A stretch of 64,000 nt of DNA from Vreelandella profundi. Its GTDB lineage: Bacteria > Pseudomonadota > Gammaproteobacteria > Pseudomonadales > Halomonadaceae. Positions 1 to 9,169 of the stretch are shown here, piece after piece. The stretch lies in NCBI RefSeq assembly GCF_019722725.1, contig NZ_CP077941.1:1922001-1986000 (forward strand), in the 5' to 3' direction. Within the stretch, counting starts at the first letter, position 1, and each line of letters begins with the position of its first letter. The position numbers were made by a program, and so were the translations under genes. The notes under the pieces are model-generated. The model made no database searches and had not been told where the DNA came from. It saw only the letters and a program-made list of their open reading frames with translations.

Positions 1-125
1 AGGTTAACGCCAAAGCCGGTGCGCTTTATCGACTTCAAAAACTGCTTTGGAATAATCAAATCGGTATCGACGTTGGCGCGATCAAGCGGCGCGACCAGGC
101 CTTCAAAACGGGTAAACTTTTTCAT
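1..125 (-). CDS. leuD: 3-isopropylmalate dehydratase small subunit, N-terminal part (cut by window edge)
   Basis: Only the first ~41 codons are present. The translation starts [20 protein letters not shown] and continues with [11 protein letters not shown], the conserved N-terminus of LeuD, the small subunit that pairs with LeuC to isomerise 2-isopropylmalate to 3-isopropylmalate in leucine synthesis. The start lies 3 bases beyond the leuC stop. Its Shine-Dalgarno (AGGAGG on the minus strand, about 132-138) sits inside the last codons of leuC, so the two are translationally linked. The remainder of the gene, and probably leuB, lies before position 1. Confidence 0.93.
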   Translation of the reverse strand, partial: MKKFTRFEGLVAPLDRANVDTDLIIPKQFLKSIKRTGFGVN

Positions 126-128
126 GGC

Positions 129-1580
129 TTAGGCCTCCTGAGCGTGAGTGGCGTCATTGGCTGGCAAGGTGCGCACGTCAACAAAATGACCGGCGATCGC
201 CGCTGCAGCAGCCATAGCGGGGCTGACCAAGTGAGTGCGGCCACCGTAGCCCTGGCGGCCTTCAAAGTTGCGGTTAGACGTTGAGGCACAGTGCTCACCG
301 GCACCCAACTTATCCGCATTCATGGCCAAACACATAGAGCAGCCCGGTTCGCGCCACTCAAAACCTGCTTCAATAAAGATTTTATCTAAGCCTTCGGCTT
401 CTGCCTGACGCTTCACCAAACCCGAGCCCGGCACGACCATAGCAAGCTTAATCGAGCTAGCCACTTTTTTGCCCTGGGCAACCTTGGCGGCCTCACGCAG
501 ATCTTCAATGCGCGAGTTAGTGCAGGAACCAATAAAGATTTTATCAAGCTTGATATCGGTGATTTTCTGGTTAGCGTGCAGCCCCATGTATTCGAGCGCG
601 CGGGTATGGCTGCGCTGTACGGTTTCATCTTGCGCGGCGAATGGGTCAGGCACCTGGCCAGAGATACCGGTGACCATTTCAGGGCTGGTGCCCCAGCTCA
701 CCTGCGGCTCAATGTCTTCAGCGTTAAGAACAACCACCTTATCGAACGACGCATCCGCATCCGAAACTAATTGGCGCCAGTCTGTCACCGCCGCTTCCCA
801 CTGTTCGGCGGTGGGCGCAAAGGGGCGCTTGCCAAGGTAGTCAATTGTGGTGTCGTCTACCGCAATCAAACCCACCCGCGCGCCGGCTTCAATCGCCATA
901 TTACACACGGTCATGCGGCCTTCCATAGAAAGCGATGCAATCGCACTGCCGGCAAATTCAATGGCATAGCCTGTGCCGCCTGCGGTGCCTATTGTGCCAA
1001 TAATCGCTAGCACCACGTCTTTAGCAGTCACGCCTAGACCCAGTTCGCCGTCAACGCGAACCTGCATATTTTTCATTTTTTGCGCCAGCAGGCACTGAGT
1101 CGCCAACACATGCTCAACTTCCGAGGTGCCAATACCGTGAGCAAGGGCGCCAAAGGCACCATGGGTGGCAGTATGGGAGTCGCCGCACACCACGGTCATG
1201 CCCGGCAGTGTTGCGCCCTGCTCAGGGCCGACTACGTGAACGATGCCTTGGCGCGGGTCATTAATTTTGAATTCTTCAATGCCGTACTCAACGCAGTTAT
1301 CGTCCAGTGTTTGCACCTGAATCAGCGACACCGGGTCTTTGATACCGCTATTGCCCTCGGCACGTTCTTTCACCGTGGTTGGCACGTTGTGATCGGGCGT
1401 GGCTAAGTTGGCATCCAAACGCCATGGCTTGCGATTAGCTAAGCGCAGGCCTTCAAACGCCTGGGGCGAGGTCACTTCGTGAAGCAACTGGCGATCAATA
1501 TAAATCAACGCGGTACCGTCATCGCGCTGTTTGACTAAATGCTGGTTCCAGAGTTTGTCGTAAAGCGTTTGACCTGACAT
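129..1580 (-). CDS. leuC: 3-isopropylmalate dehydratase large subunit
   Basis: Aconitase-family enzyme that, with LeuD, isomerises 2-isopropylmalate to 3-isopropylmalate in cytoplasmic leucine biosynthesis. The 483-residue protein is slightly longer than the ~466 usual in enterobacteria, owing mainly to its C-terminal end. The three [4Fe-4S] cysteines are visible: one in GSCTNSR near residue 352 and two in GCSMC near 413 and 416. The N-terminus [16 protein letters not shown] and the stretch [15 protein letters not shown] are typical. It is first in a minus-strand leuCD operon and divergent from a LysR regulator that probably controls it. Confidence 0.97.
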   Translation of the reverse strand: MSGQTLYDKLWNQHLVKQRDDGTALIYIDRQLLHEVTSPQAFEGLRLANRKPWRLDANLATPDHNVPTTVKERAEGNSGIKDPVSLIQVQTLDDNCVEYGIEEFKINDPRQGIVHVVGPEQGATLPGMTVVCGDSHTATHGAFGALAHGIGTSEVEHVLATQCLLAQKMKNMQVRVDGELGLGVTAKDVVLAIIGTIGTAGGTGYAIEFAGSAIASLSMEGRMTVCNMAIEAGARVGLIAVDDTTIDYLGKRPFAPTAEQWEAAVTDWRQLVSDADASFDKVVVLNAEDIEPQVSWGTSPEMVTGISGQVPDPFAAQDETVQRSHTRALEYMGLHANQKITDIKLDKIFIGSCTNSRIEDLREAAKVAQGKKVASSIKLAMVVPGSGLVKRQAEAEGLDKIFIEAGFEWREPGCSMCLAMNADKLGAGEHCASTSNRNFEGRQGYGGRTHLVSPAMAAAAAIAGHFVDVRTLPANDATHAQEA

Positions 1581-1714
1581 GTGATTCTCCCGGGCGGCGC
1601 CCTTTTCTTGCTAGTTGGTCGTGCTAATGGGTCTTGCTGGCATCTCTGTGCCAGTGATGATTAGAGTGTTACGCGGGCTGCGCATAAAAGCAATTCATGT
1701 TATTCATAGTTTAG

Positions 1715-1729
1715 ATTCCAAATAGGAAT
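1715..1729. promoter_or_regulatory. Candidate LysR-type operator between leuC and the regulator
   Basis: The perfect inverted repeat ATTCC-AAATA-GGAAT fits the T-N11-A pattern of LysR-type operators. It ends 6 bases before the regulator's ATG and overlaps the AGGAA Shine-Dalgarno, so bound protein could repress its own gene. leuC starts about 135 bases away on the other strand. The dyad is directly visible; operator function is inferred from position. Confidence 0.5.
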
Positions 1730-1735
1730 ACCAAA

Positions 1736-2653
1736 ATGGATACTCAAAGCCTACAGGCTTTTCTGGCCGTGGCCGATACGCAAAGTTTCTCGCGCGCGGC
1801 CGAACAGCTCCACCTAACCCAGCCAGCCGTGAGCAAGCGCATTGCGACGCTTGAATCCCAGGTGGGCACGCGTTTATTCGATCGCATAGGACGACGCATT
1901 GCATTGACAGAGGCTGGCAGCGTGCTGCTACCTCAAGCCCGAAGCATTCTATTTACCGTAGAAGATAGCCGCCGTGCGCTAGCCAACCTTTCCGGCCAGG
2001 TGGGTGGGCGCCTAACGCTTGCGACCAGCCATCACATCGGCTTACACCGTTTACCGCCGCTACTCAAGCAGTACACTCAGCGCCATCCAGAGGTAGAGCT
2101 AGACCTGCACTTTCTCGATTCAGAACAGGCGTATCAAGGTGTGTTAGACGGCACCTTGGAAATGGCGGTGGTGACACTGGCACCTCACTCCTATGCACAG
2201 CTGCACGTAGTCGAGCTATGGCGTGACCGGCTGTGTTTTGTTTGCGCAACGGACCACCCTCTCGCCAGTCACTCCCAGGCCCGCCATCGATCGATGGGTC
2301 ATAAAGGCCTGTCACTCGCGGCGCTGTGTGACTATCACTGCGTGATGCCCGGGGCAAAGACGTTTACCGGCTCGCTCATTGCTCAGCGGTTCAATGAAGC
2401 AGGCCTTCAGCTACCGGTCAGTATGGCCACCAACTACTTAGAAACGCTTAAAATGATGTGCAGCGTTGGCTTAGGCTGGAGCCTGCTACCAGAGAAAATG
2501 ATCGACAATGAGCTGGTAGAACTCAATGTAGACACTGCGCCCATCTATCGCCCGTTAGGCTATTTAGTACATACCAACCGTACGCCTTCTAACGCCGCTC
2601 GCCGGATGATCGAACAGCTAGAGCAAGCTTCCCAAGATGCAGCGCTTCTATAG
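1736..2653 (+). CDS. LysR-family transcriptional regulator, probably of leuCDB
   Basis: A 305-residue LysR-type regulator. An N-terminal winged helix-turn-helix (about residues 1-60, with SFSRAAEQLHLTQPAVSKRI) is followed by the inducer-binding domain (about 90-295). It is transcribed away from leuC across a 155-bp gap, the classic arrangement for a LysR protein that controls its neighbour. Pseudomonads and their relatives carry a similar regulator beside leuC. The effector is unknown; a leucine-pathway intermediate is a guess. The start is set by AGGAA spaced 7 bases from the ATG. Confidence 0.9.
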   Translation: MDTQSLQAFLAVADTQSFSRAAEQLHLTQPAVSKRIATLESQVGTRLFDRIGRRIALTEAGSVLLPQARSILFTVEDSRRALANLSGQVGGRLTLATSHHIGLHRLPPLLKQYTQRHPEVELDLHFLDSEQAYQGVLDGTLEMAVVTLAPHSYAQLHVVELWRDRLCFVCATDHPLASHSQARHRSMGHKGLSLAALCDYHCVMPGAKTFTGSLIAQRFNEAGLQLPVSMATNYLETLKMMCSVGLGWSLLPEKMIDNELVELNVDTAPIYRPLGYLVHTNRTPSNAARRMIEQLEQASQDAALL

Positions 2654-2665
2654 AGCCTTAGAGAC

Positions 2666-2705
2666 ACCTATAGCGATTTAGTTATACCTATAGCGTTTTA
2701 GTAAT
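2666..2705. repeat. Two tandem 20-bp repeats upstream of pgaA
   Basis: Two adjacent 20-bp units, 2666-2685 and 2686-2705, share 18 of 20 bases (ACCTATAGCG, A/T, TTTAGT, T/A, AT). They lie just after the LysR gene and about 210 bases before pgaA. Two binding sites for a regulator, or simple replication slippage, would both explain them. Confidence 0.55.
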
Positions 2706-2914
2706 CCTGCTATTCTGAAGCGTCTGCGCATTGCCTAGCTAAAAGTGATGAGCAAACAAAAACAGGCATTAGAATTCTCACCCTTTTTGCTGACAACAAC
2801 CCTTTTCAAGTTCACGTTTTAGTCGTGCACTGACTTCAAAGATACTCCTATACACTAAGCAGATACATTTGATTACAAAATGTCGCCACTGCCCTTCAGT
2901 GTAGGAACCTCATT

Positions 2915-5341
2915 ATGCACAGCCGCCCTAACGCCCTACTGCCGATTTGCCTGCTCGCCTGCCTAACCGCTGGAGCAGCGCAGGGGCAGACCACGACGGA
3001 TGCGCAACGCGAGGCTTTGGTTGTCCAGGCGCGCCAAGGGGCGCTGCAAACCTCTATTAATGGTCTGCAAACCCTTTATTACCAAACCCAAAATGTGCGT
3101 GTACGCGAAGACTTAGTGGCTTTACTGGTGCGCGCTGATCGTTACCAGGAAGCATTGGCTGTGTGTAGCGGGTGCCAAACAGACGACTATAGCGATTCTG
3201 AACTTGCCAACCTTGCCGGCGCGGCGCGCAGCGCGGGTGACTTTCCGCAAGCACTGGTATTGTTTCGCGCCTTAACGTATCGCAACCCGGCAAACGCGCA
3301 GGGCTGGCTGGGGCAAGCCCTGGTGCATACCGATATGGGTAATCACACCCTCGCGGATATTTCTCTACAGCAGTACAACCAAGTCGCAGGCACTACCACC
3401 GCAGGGCTTGAGGCACGAGGCTACTTGGCGGCACGTACCGCCAACGCCATGCAAGAGCTGAGTGCCCGGCAGGCGCTAGTGGCGCAAGACCCAGGCAACA
3501 CGAGTGAATTACATGCGCTTTATCGCTTAGCCGTCGGCTTAGGGGCGAGTTCGGCAGCTCGGCGCATCATGCAGACCAATCCTGATACGTTTACTAGCAG
3601 CGATCGTCTCTGGCTTACCTATTACGAAGGCGTCACTGACATCCGTCTGGGCATTCATACGGATCAGCCCTTTCGCGTTCGCAGCGGCTTAGATGAGTTG
3701 AATAGCGTCCTGAGTGAGCCCGACGCCCCGCCTGAGCTGATCACTATCGCTGAATATGACAAAGTCGTGGCCTTGGCAGAATTGCGGCGCTTTTCAGAAG
3801 CAGAGGCACTCGCGGTAAGGCTGGAAAACCAGCACGGCCAGCTGCCAAGCTACGTTTCCCGAGCGAGAGCCTATGCCCTGAATGGCATGGGACGGCCAGA
3901 TGAAGCCATCACTCTGTATGAAAGCTTGATACGCCAGTCCCCCGAACAGGCGACAAATCCCGATGACCCTCTTAACGAAGGGCTGTTTTTTAGTTACACC
4001 GATGCCCAGCGTTTTCGTGATGCCGACAAGTTACTGCAACAGTGGATGTCCAGTGAACCCGAACAGCGCCTGGACTTCACCCGAACACTGCGCATAGAAA
4101 ACCCCAACTACCAAAAAGTATTGCTGCTTGGCGTACTTCTTGATGCCTGGCGAGGCCGTGCGGAAGAAGCCAGCGAACAGCTCGCTGCCTATCAAAACCA
4201 AGCGCCCGCCGATCCCTATCTTTGGCTAATGAAAGGTGATCTTGAACGCAGTCGAGGCTGGCCTAGGCAAGCAGAAGACTCCTATCAACATGCCGCTCCT
4301 CTACTTCAGCCCGACAATCAGGACGCCGCTCGCCACGGCGTGTTACTCGCAAGGTTACAGCGCGGCCAGTGGGAAGGTACCACCACGGAGGTCGCTAAAG
4401 AAATTGCACAGGCCCGCCCCAGCGCGACACGTGACGACCTAGTCCGTGAATGGCGAGAACTTCGCGCCCCCCAGTTGAGCAGCTCGTTCGAGCGCAGTGA
4501 AGGTCAGGGAAGCGGTACCCAAGCATCACGGGAATGGCAATATGAAGTTCTTCTAGAAGGCCCCCGCAACAGCAGCGGTTCGCGCCCCTTCGCCCAGCGA
4601 ATTGGTCAATATGGCGAGTTTGAAGGCGAGAATCTTTATGCGTCTTATAACGTGGCGGGATATGAATGGAATCTGCATCCTGCCACCTTAAAGTTAGCGG
4701 CTGGACAAGGGACACAGCTCAATGAAGATTTTCTGGCCCTGGCAGAACTACGCTACGCCCCTACCGATCATTTAACGACCACTCTCGCCGTTGAAATCAA
4801 TACCACCGATACCCCGCTACGCGCCTTACGCGATGGCATTAACGCTGACCGCTATCGAGGTGAATTAGCCTATCGCCGCGATGAACGGGGTGCCGGTGCC
4901 ATTGGCGTGATGGCCACCGACTTTGACGACAGCAACTTACGCCAATCTATTTACGGCTACTGGAATCAGACGCTCTATCACTTGGACCGCTGGCAGCTTA
5001 ATGGCGAGATACAGGCGTCCACCTCACGCAATGATGATGTTGAAGCCAGCTATTTCAATCCGGGCCGCGACGCCAGCCTAGCCGGTGTATTGACGCTCAA
5101 CTATGAGACGCCCATCGATTATCGACAGTCTTTCATACAGTCGCTTTCAATCGGCTCAGGGCGTTACTGGCAAGAAGACAACGACAGCGAAAACACCTGG
5201 GCAGTGGGTTACAAGCATCAGTGGGAGCTAGTCCCTACCGTCAGTTTCGAATACGGAATTGCGCGGGAACGCGCCGTCTATGACGGCACGCCTGAATACG
5301 ACAATGTTATTTCAGCCGGCTTTGTATGGAGATTCCTATGA
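2915..5341 (+). CDS. pgaA: Poly-beta-1,6-N-acetyl-D-glucosamine export porin PgaA
   Basis: Outer-membrane exporter of partly deacetylated PNAG. The 808-residue protein opens with a signal peptide (residues ~1-25, LLPICLLACLTAGAAQG). Roughly 460 residues of TPR-like helical repeats for the periplasm follow, then a C-terminal beta-barrel (about 510-808) rich in alternating aromatic strands and ending VWRFL. Length and layout match E. coli PgaA. It is first of four overlapping genes. Its stop overlaps the pgaB start as ATGA at 5338-5341, so translation is coupled. Confidence 0.9.
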   Translation: MHSRPNALLPICLLACLTAGAAQGQTTTDAQREALVVQARQGALQTSINGLQTLYYQTQNVRVREDLVALLVRADRYQEALAVCSGCQTDDYSDSELANLAGAARSAGDFPQALVLFRALTYRNPANAQGWLGQALVHTDMGNHTLADISLQQYNQVAGTTTAGLEARGYLAARTANAMQELSARQALVAQDPGNTSELHALYRLAVGLGASSAARRIMQTNPDTFTSSDRLWLTYYEGVTDIRLGIHTDQPFRVRSGLDELNSVLSEPDAPPELITIAEYDKVVALAELRRFSEAEALAVRLENQHGQLPSYVSRARAYALNGMGRPDEAITLYESLIRQSPEQATNPDDPLNEGLFFSYTDAQRFRDADKLLQQWMSSEPEQRLDFTRTLRIENPNYQKVLLLGVLLDAWRGRAEEASEQLAAYQNQAPADPYLWLMKGDLERSRGWPRQAEDSYQHAAPLLQPDNQDAARHGVLLARLQRGQWEGTTTEVAKEIAQARPSATRDDLVREWRELRAPQLSSSFERSEGQGSGTQASREWQYEVLLEGPRNSSGSRPFAQRIGQYGEFEGENLYASYNVAGYEWNLHPATLKLAAGQGTQLNEDFLALAELRYAPTDHLTTTLAVEINTTDTPLRALRDGINADRYRGELAYRRDERGAGAIGVMATDFDDSNLRQSIYGYWNQTLYHLDRWQLNGEIQASTSRNDDVEASYFNPGRDASLAGVLTLNYETPIDYRQSFIQSLSIGSGRYWQEDNDSENTWAVGYKHQWELVPTVSFEYGIARERAVYDGTPEYDNVISAGFVWRFL

Positions 5342-7299
5342 CACTTTGGCGCGTCATTTTATTGGGTGCTGTTTTGCTGGTGGTCGTTAATATTCAGCAA
5401 GTCCAGGCCGCACGCTCACCAAATGATTACGTGGTAATTAGCTACCACGACATTGTGGATGCCAGCGTCACTCCCGAGATGGATATCTATTCACAAACCA
5501 TTACACGCAGCCGATTAATCGAACATTTCAATCTCATCGACGCAGGGGGTTATCAGCCCGTTAGTTTGCAGCAAATCATTGATGCCAAAGCGGGAGGCCT
5601 ACCGCTGCCAGACAAAGCAGTACTGCTGACCTTCGATGATGGCTATCGCAGTTTTTACGATATCGTCTTTCCATTACTCCAGCTGTATAACTTCCCCGCC
5701 GTTCAAGCCGTGGTCGGTAGCTGGCTGGATGTACCTGCTGGCGGGCAAGTGCCGTATGGCAGTATTACGCTGCCTCGTGAGCGTTTTTTATCGTGGGCAC
5801 AAGTCAAAACGTTAGACGCGTCTCCGCTGGTTGAAATTGCCTCTCACTCGTACGGCCTGCATTACGGCGTGGTCGGCAACCCCATGGGTAACGAACAGGC
5901 AGCGGCAGTGACCAGCATTTGGAATGCCTATAGCGGGTACGAAAGCGAGGCAGAATACCTTGAGCGGGTGCGGCAAGACATGGCGCAAACGCAGCGACGC
6001 TTCCAAGAGCAGACTGGGCGTAGCCCACGCATTATCGTGTGGCCCTACGGCGCTTATAGCGAAGCAACGCTTAACATTGCAGCGGAATATGGCATGGACT
6101 ACACATTCAGCTTGCTTAGCGCCCCTAACCAGTTAAACGACTCAATGCGTACCATGAACCGCTACCTCATCGACCAGGAAACCAGCCTGCAAACCATTGA
6201 TGAGATCCTTTCCAACAGAGTGTGGGAACCTGAAGAGCTGCGCATTGTGCATGTCGATCTAGACTATGTGTATGACCCTGACCCGATTCAACAGGAGCAA
6301 AATCTTGACCGCCTGATTGAGCGCATTTCTCGCTACGGCGTTAATACCGTTTACCTTCAGGCCTATGCAGACCCGGATGGTGACGGCGTGGCGGACGCAC
6401 TTTACTTCCCTAACCGCCACCTGCCGGTAAGAGCGGACCTGTTCAATCGCGTGGCCTGGCAGTTAAAGAAACGCGCTAACGTAAAGGTATACGCCTGGAT
6501 GCCGGTGCTGTCGTTTGACCTGGGAACGGGGTACCAATATGTCACCGACGTCCGAACCGGCGCGGAATCACCTGATAACTACCGCCGGCTCTCGCCCTAC
6601 GTGCAAGAAAACCGCCGTATCATTCGGGAAATCTATCAAGATCTTGGTCGGCTGACCAAGTTCGATGGACTGCTGTTCCACGATGACGCCTTCTTCACCG
6701 ACTTTGAAGATGCCAACCCTGACGCCATCGCCGCCTATGAAGATGCGTCATTGCCAAGCGATATCAATGCAATACGTAACGACGATGGCTTAATGACTAC
6801 CTGGGCGCGCTTCAAAACGGCGTATCTAACTGACTTCACCTACGAGCTTGAACAGGCCGCGAACTACTATCGTCAGGCTGACAACAAAGTATTTACCACA
6901 TCGCGCAATCTGTATGCCGTCACGGTGATGGAGCCTCGTAGCCAGCGATGGTTTGCCCAGGATATTCAAAGCTTCGCCGCCGGCTACGACTTTGTGGCGG
7001 TCATGGCGATGCCGTATATGGAAGAAGCAGAGAATCCCGATGAATGGCTGCGAGCACTCGCCCAGCGTTCGCTCGCGCAGGTAAGCGCCGAACAACTGGT
7101 CTTTGAGCTACAAACGCAGAACTGGCATACCCAAACCCCGATTCCCAGCGAAGAGATAGCTCAATGGGTACGTATTCTGCGCGAAGAAGGCATCAAGAAC
7201 ATTGGCTATTACCCGGATGATTTTTTACAAAACCATCCAGACGTTAATGTCATGAGGCCAGTCTTTTCCATTGGACGCCGGTTTAGGGCAACGCCATGA
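5338..7299 (+). CDS. pgaB: Poly-beta-1,6-N-acetyl-D-glucosamine N-deacetylase PgaB
   Basis: Periplasmic enzyme that removes some acetyl groups from PNAG so that it can be exported through PgaA. The 653-residue protein has a signal peptide, a CE4 deacetylase domain with metal-binding TFDDGY (about 98-103) and SHSYGLH, and a C-terminal glycoside-hydrolase-like domain containing FDGLLFHDDA. The ATG at 5338 is chosen over one 12 bases upstream because it gives the ATGA overlap with pgaA. The signal peptide ends VQAARS with no lipobox cysteine, whereas E. coli PgaB is a lipoprotein, so this one is probably soluble. Confidence 0.92.
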   Translation: MTLWRVILLGAVLLVVVNIQQVQAARSPNDYVVISYHDIVDASVTPEMDIYSQTITRSRLIEHFNLIDAGGYQPVSLQQIIDAKAGGLPLPDKAVLLTFDDGYRSFYDIVFPLLQLYNFPAVQAVVGSWLDVPAGGQVPYGSITLPRERFLSWAQVKTLDASPLVEIASHSYGLHYGVVGNPMGNEQAAAVTSIWNAYSGYESEAEYLERVRQDMAQTQRRFQEQTGRSPRIIVWPYGAYSEATLNIAAEYGMDYTFSLLSAPNQLNDSMRTMNRYLIDQETSLQTIDEILSNRVWEPEELRIVHVDLDYVYDPDPIQQEQNLDRLIERISRYGVNTVYLQAYADPDGDGVADALYFPNRHLPVRADLFNRVAWQLKKRANVKVYAWMPVLSFDLGTGYQYVTDVRTGAESPDNYRRLSPYVQENRRIIREIYQDLGRLTKFDGLLFHDDAFFTDFEDANPDAIAAYEDASLPSDINAIRNDDGLMTTWARFKTAYLTDFTYELEQAANYYRQADNKVFTTSRNLYAVTVMEPRSQRWFAQDIQSFAAGYDFVAVMAMPYMEEAENPDEWLRALAQRSLAQVSAEQLVFELQTQNWHTQTPIPSEEIAQWVRILREEGIKNIGYYPDDFLQNHPDVNVMRPVFSIGRRFRATP

Positions 7300-8546
7300 A
7301 CATACTCAACGCTATGGCTATCTTCACCCTCGGCTATCCCAGCCTGATGGCGACCATATGGATCTGCGGGGGCATCTACTTCTACGTTCATTGGGAGCGC
7401 AAGCAACCCTGGCCCCAGACGTTTTCCTGGGATGAAAATGCGCCAAAGGTGACCGTCCTACTGCCTTGCTATAACGAAGAGGCAAATGTAGATGAGACGA
7501 TTCACCACCTCTTCAACCAGAACTATCCGCATATGGACGTCATTGCCATTAACGATGGAAGTACGGATAACACTGCCACAAAGCTGGATGCCTTGGCGCT
7601 TATTCATCCCACGTTAAAAGTGCTGCACCAGCCTAATCAGGGCAAAGCCAGCGCCATGAACAACGGTTTAAGCCAGGCGATAGGCGACATTATTGTCGGC
7701 ATCGATGGCGATGCGATCATGGACTACGACGCCATTGGCTATATGGTCGGCCACTTCCTTGGCAGCCCGAAAGTTAGCGGGGTCACCGGTAACCCGCGAG
7801 TTAGGACGCGCTCAACGGCCATTGGTAAAATTCAAACCGGCGAATTTTCAGCCATCATCGGCCTGATAAAACGTGCCCAGCGCATTTACGGAATGGTATT
7901 TACTATTTCTGGCGTTATTTGTGCCTTTCGGCGCAAAGCATTAGAAGAGATCGGCGGCTGGAATACAGACATGGTGACCGAAGATATCGATGTGAGCTGG
8001 CGGTTACAGCTGGCCGGTGGGCAGGTACGTTATGAGCCTAGAGCGATGTGCTGGGTGCTAATGCCGGAAACGCTACGTGGCCTGTTCAAACAGCGGCTAC
8101 GGTGGGCACAGGGTGGCGGCGAGGTCTTTCTACGCTACTTTCCACAGACAGTGCGCTGGAAAAACAGCCGTTTCTGGCTGCTGATGCTGGAATACATTAT
8201 CAGCGTGGTTTGGTGTTACTCGGTTATCACTCTGATACTTGTTTGGTTGGTATCTCATCTCTTAATGCCGATGGAGTGGCCCGTTACGGCAAGAGTACTT
8301 TCCTATTTTGGCAGCATCTTAATCGCCGTCAGCTTCATTCAGTTTACCGTTAGCTTTTATATCGACAGTCGCTACGACAAACAGATATTCCGCTGCGTTT
8401 ACTGGAGTATCTGGTACCCCTTCGCCTACTGGCTTATCAATATGGCTACCGTGGTCATTGCCTTCCCCAAAGCCATGATGCGGCAAAAAGGCAGGCTTGC
8501 CACTTGGAATAGTCCTGACCGCGGGGAGCAATTCAATGAGCAATAA
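7296..8546 (+). CDS. pgaC: Poly-beta-1,6-N-acetyl-D-glucosamine synthase PgaC
   Basis: Inner-membrane family-2 glycosyltransferase that polymerises UDP-GlcNAc into PNAG. The 416-residue protein has an N-terminal membrane segment, a cytoplasmic GT2 domain with DGDA near residue 135, a TED motif and QRLRW near 265, and several C-terminal membrane segments. It overlaps pgaB by ATGA and pgaD by 11 bases. In E. coli the PgaC-PgaD complex is activated by c-di-GMP. Diguanylate cyclase-type genes lie elsewhere in this window, but no specific link can be shown. Confidence 0.94.
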   Translation: MNILNAMAIFTLGYPSLMATIWICGGIYFYVHWERKQPWPQTFSWDENAPKVTVLLPCYNEEANVDETIHHLFNQNYPHMDVIAINDGSTDNTATKLDALALIHPTLKVLHQPNQGKASAMNNGLSQAIGDIIVGIDGDAIMDYDAIGYMVGHFLGSPKVSGVTGNPRVRTRSTAIGKIQTGEFSAIIGLIKRAQRIYGMVFTISGVICAFRRKALEEIGGWNTDMVTEDIDVSWRLQLAGGQVRYEPRAMCWVLMPETLRGLFKQRLRWAQGGGEVFLRYFPQTVRWKNSRFWLLMLEYIISVVWCYSVITLILVWLVSHLLMPMEWPVTARVLSYFGSILIAVSFIQFTVSFYIDSRYDKQIFRCVYWSIWYPFAYWLINMATVVIAFPKAMMRQKGRLATWNSPDRGEQFNEQ

Positions 8547-8910
8547 GCTAGTGCCCGTCATTATCGACAACCCTTACCAAAAAGGCTGGGGCTATCGCGT
8601 TCGCGATACCATTATCACCCTCGCTACGCTGGCGTTATGGGTGCTTGTGGTAGCAAAAATGTACATGTTCTTCTTTGTGGAAGAGGAGATTCTGGGTCAG
8701 CTTTATGACTCGGTTATGATCAAGTTGGTGCTAATCGGCTTTGTCGTCACCTTCCTCACCTTTCACTGCTGGGCGGTTTACAACCAGTTCCTGTATACCC
8801 GCCTATTAAAACGCCAGCTGCGCCACGTGCAGCCGACAGTGACGGCTATAGATAACGACGCAGAAGAATCTCTAGAGTGCAGTAAGGTGTATGAACAAGA
8901 GAAAGTCTGA
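8536..8910 (+). CDS. pgaD: PNAG biosynthesis protein PgaD
   Basis: Small inner-membrane partner of PgaC, 124 residues with two hydrophobic segments (about 25-50 and 65-90), as expected for PgaD. The ATG at 8536, inside the end of pgaC, is preferred to an ATG 39 bases upstream because it gives the usual PgaD N-terminus (MSNKLVPVIIDNPYQ). In E. coli PgaD binds c-di-GMP together with PgaC. PgaD sequences diverge strongly; the call rests on position, size and topology. Confidence 0.85.
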   Translation: MSNKLVPVIIDNPYQKGWGYRVRDTIITLATLALWVLVVAKMYMFFFVEEEILGQLYDSVMIKLVLIGFVVTFLTFHCWAVYNQFLYTRLLKRQLRHVQPTVTAIDNDAEESLECSKVYEQEKV

Positions 8911-8960
8911 ATTCCCAATCAAAAAATGCTGCTGACCCCATAATTTGATGGGAACGGGAG

Positions 8961-9080
8961 ATGAAACGATCAGAATATGAGCAGCGGCTAACAACAGAAG
9001 GTAAAGCTCAAGCGGACGCTTGGCTGGATCAGCATGGCAGAGAGTATCGCGCAGGGCTGGTGGCGGAAGGTAAGTGTTGA
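8961..9080 (+). CDS. Possible small protein of 39 residues
   Basis: A short reading frame between pgaD and rlmF begins at ATG 8961, after a GGGAG-like ribosome-binding sequence, and ends with TGA at 9080. The peptide starts MKRSEYEQRLTTEGKAQADA and is hydrophilic and rich in glutamate and glutamine, with no signal peptide or membrane segment. I do not recognise a family. A chance frame of this length cannot be excluded. Confidence 0.35.
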   Translation: MKRSEYEQRLTTEGKAQADAWLDQHGREYRAGLVAEGKC

Positions 9081-9169
9081 AAGTGATGCGCCTAGCATAA
9101 GCAAGCGTTATCAAGCGTACTTGCATACAATGTAAGTCCATTTGAACGCCAAGCCTCAGGCCTATTACT

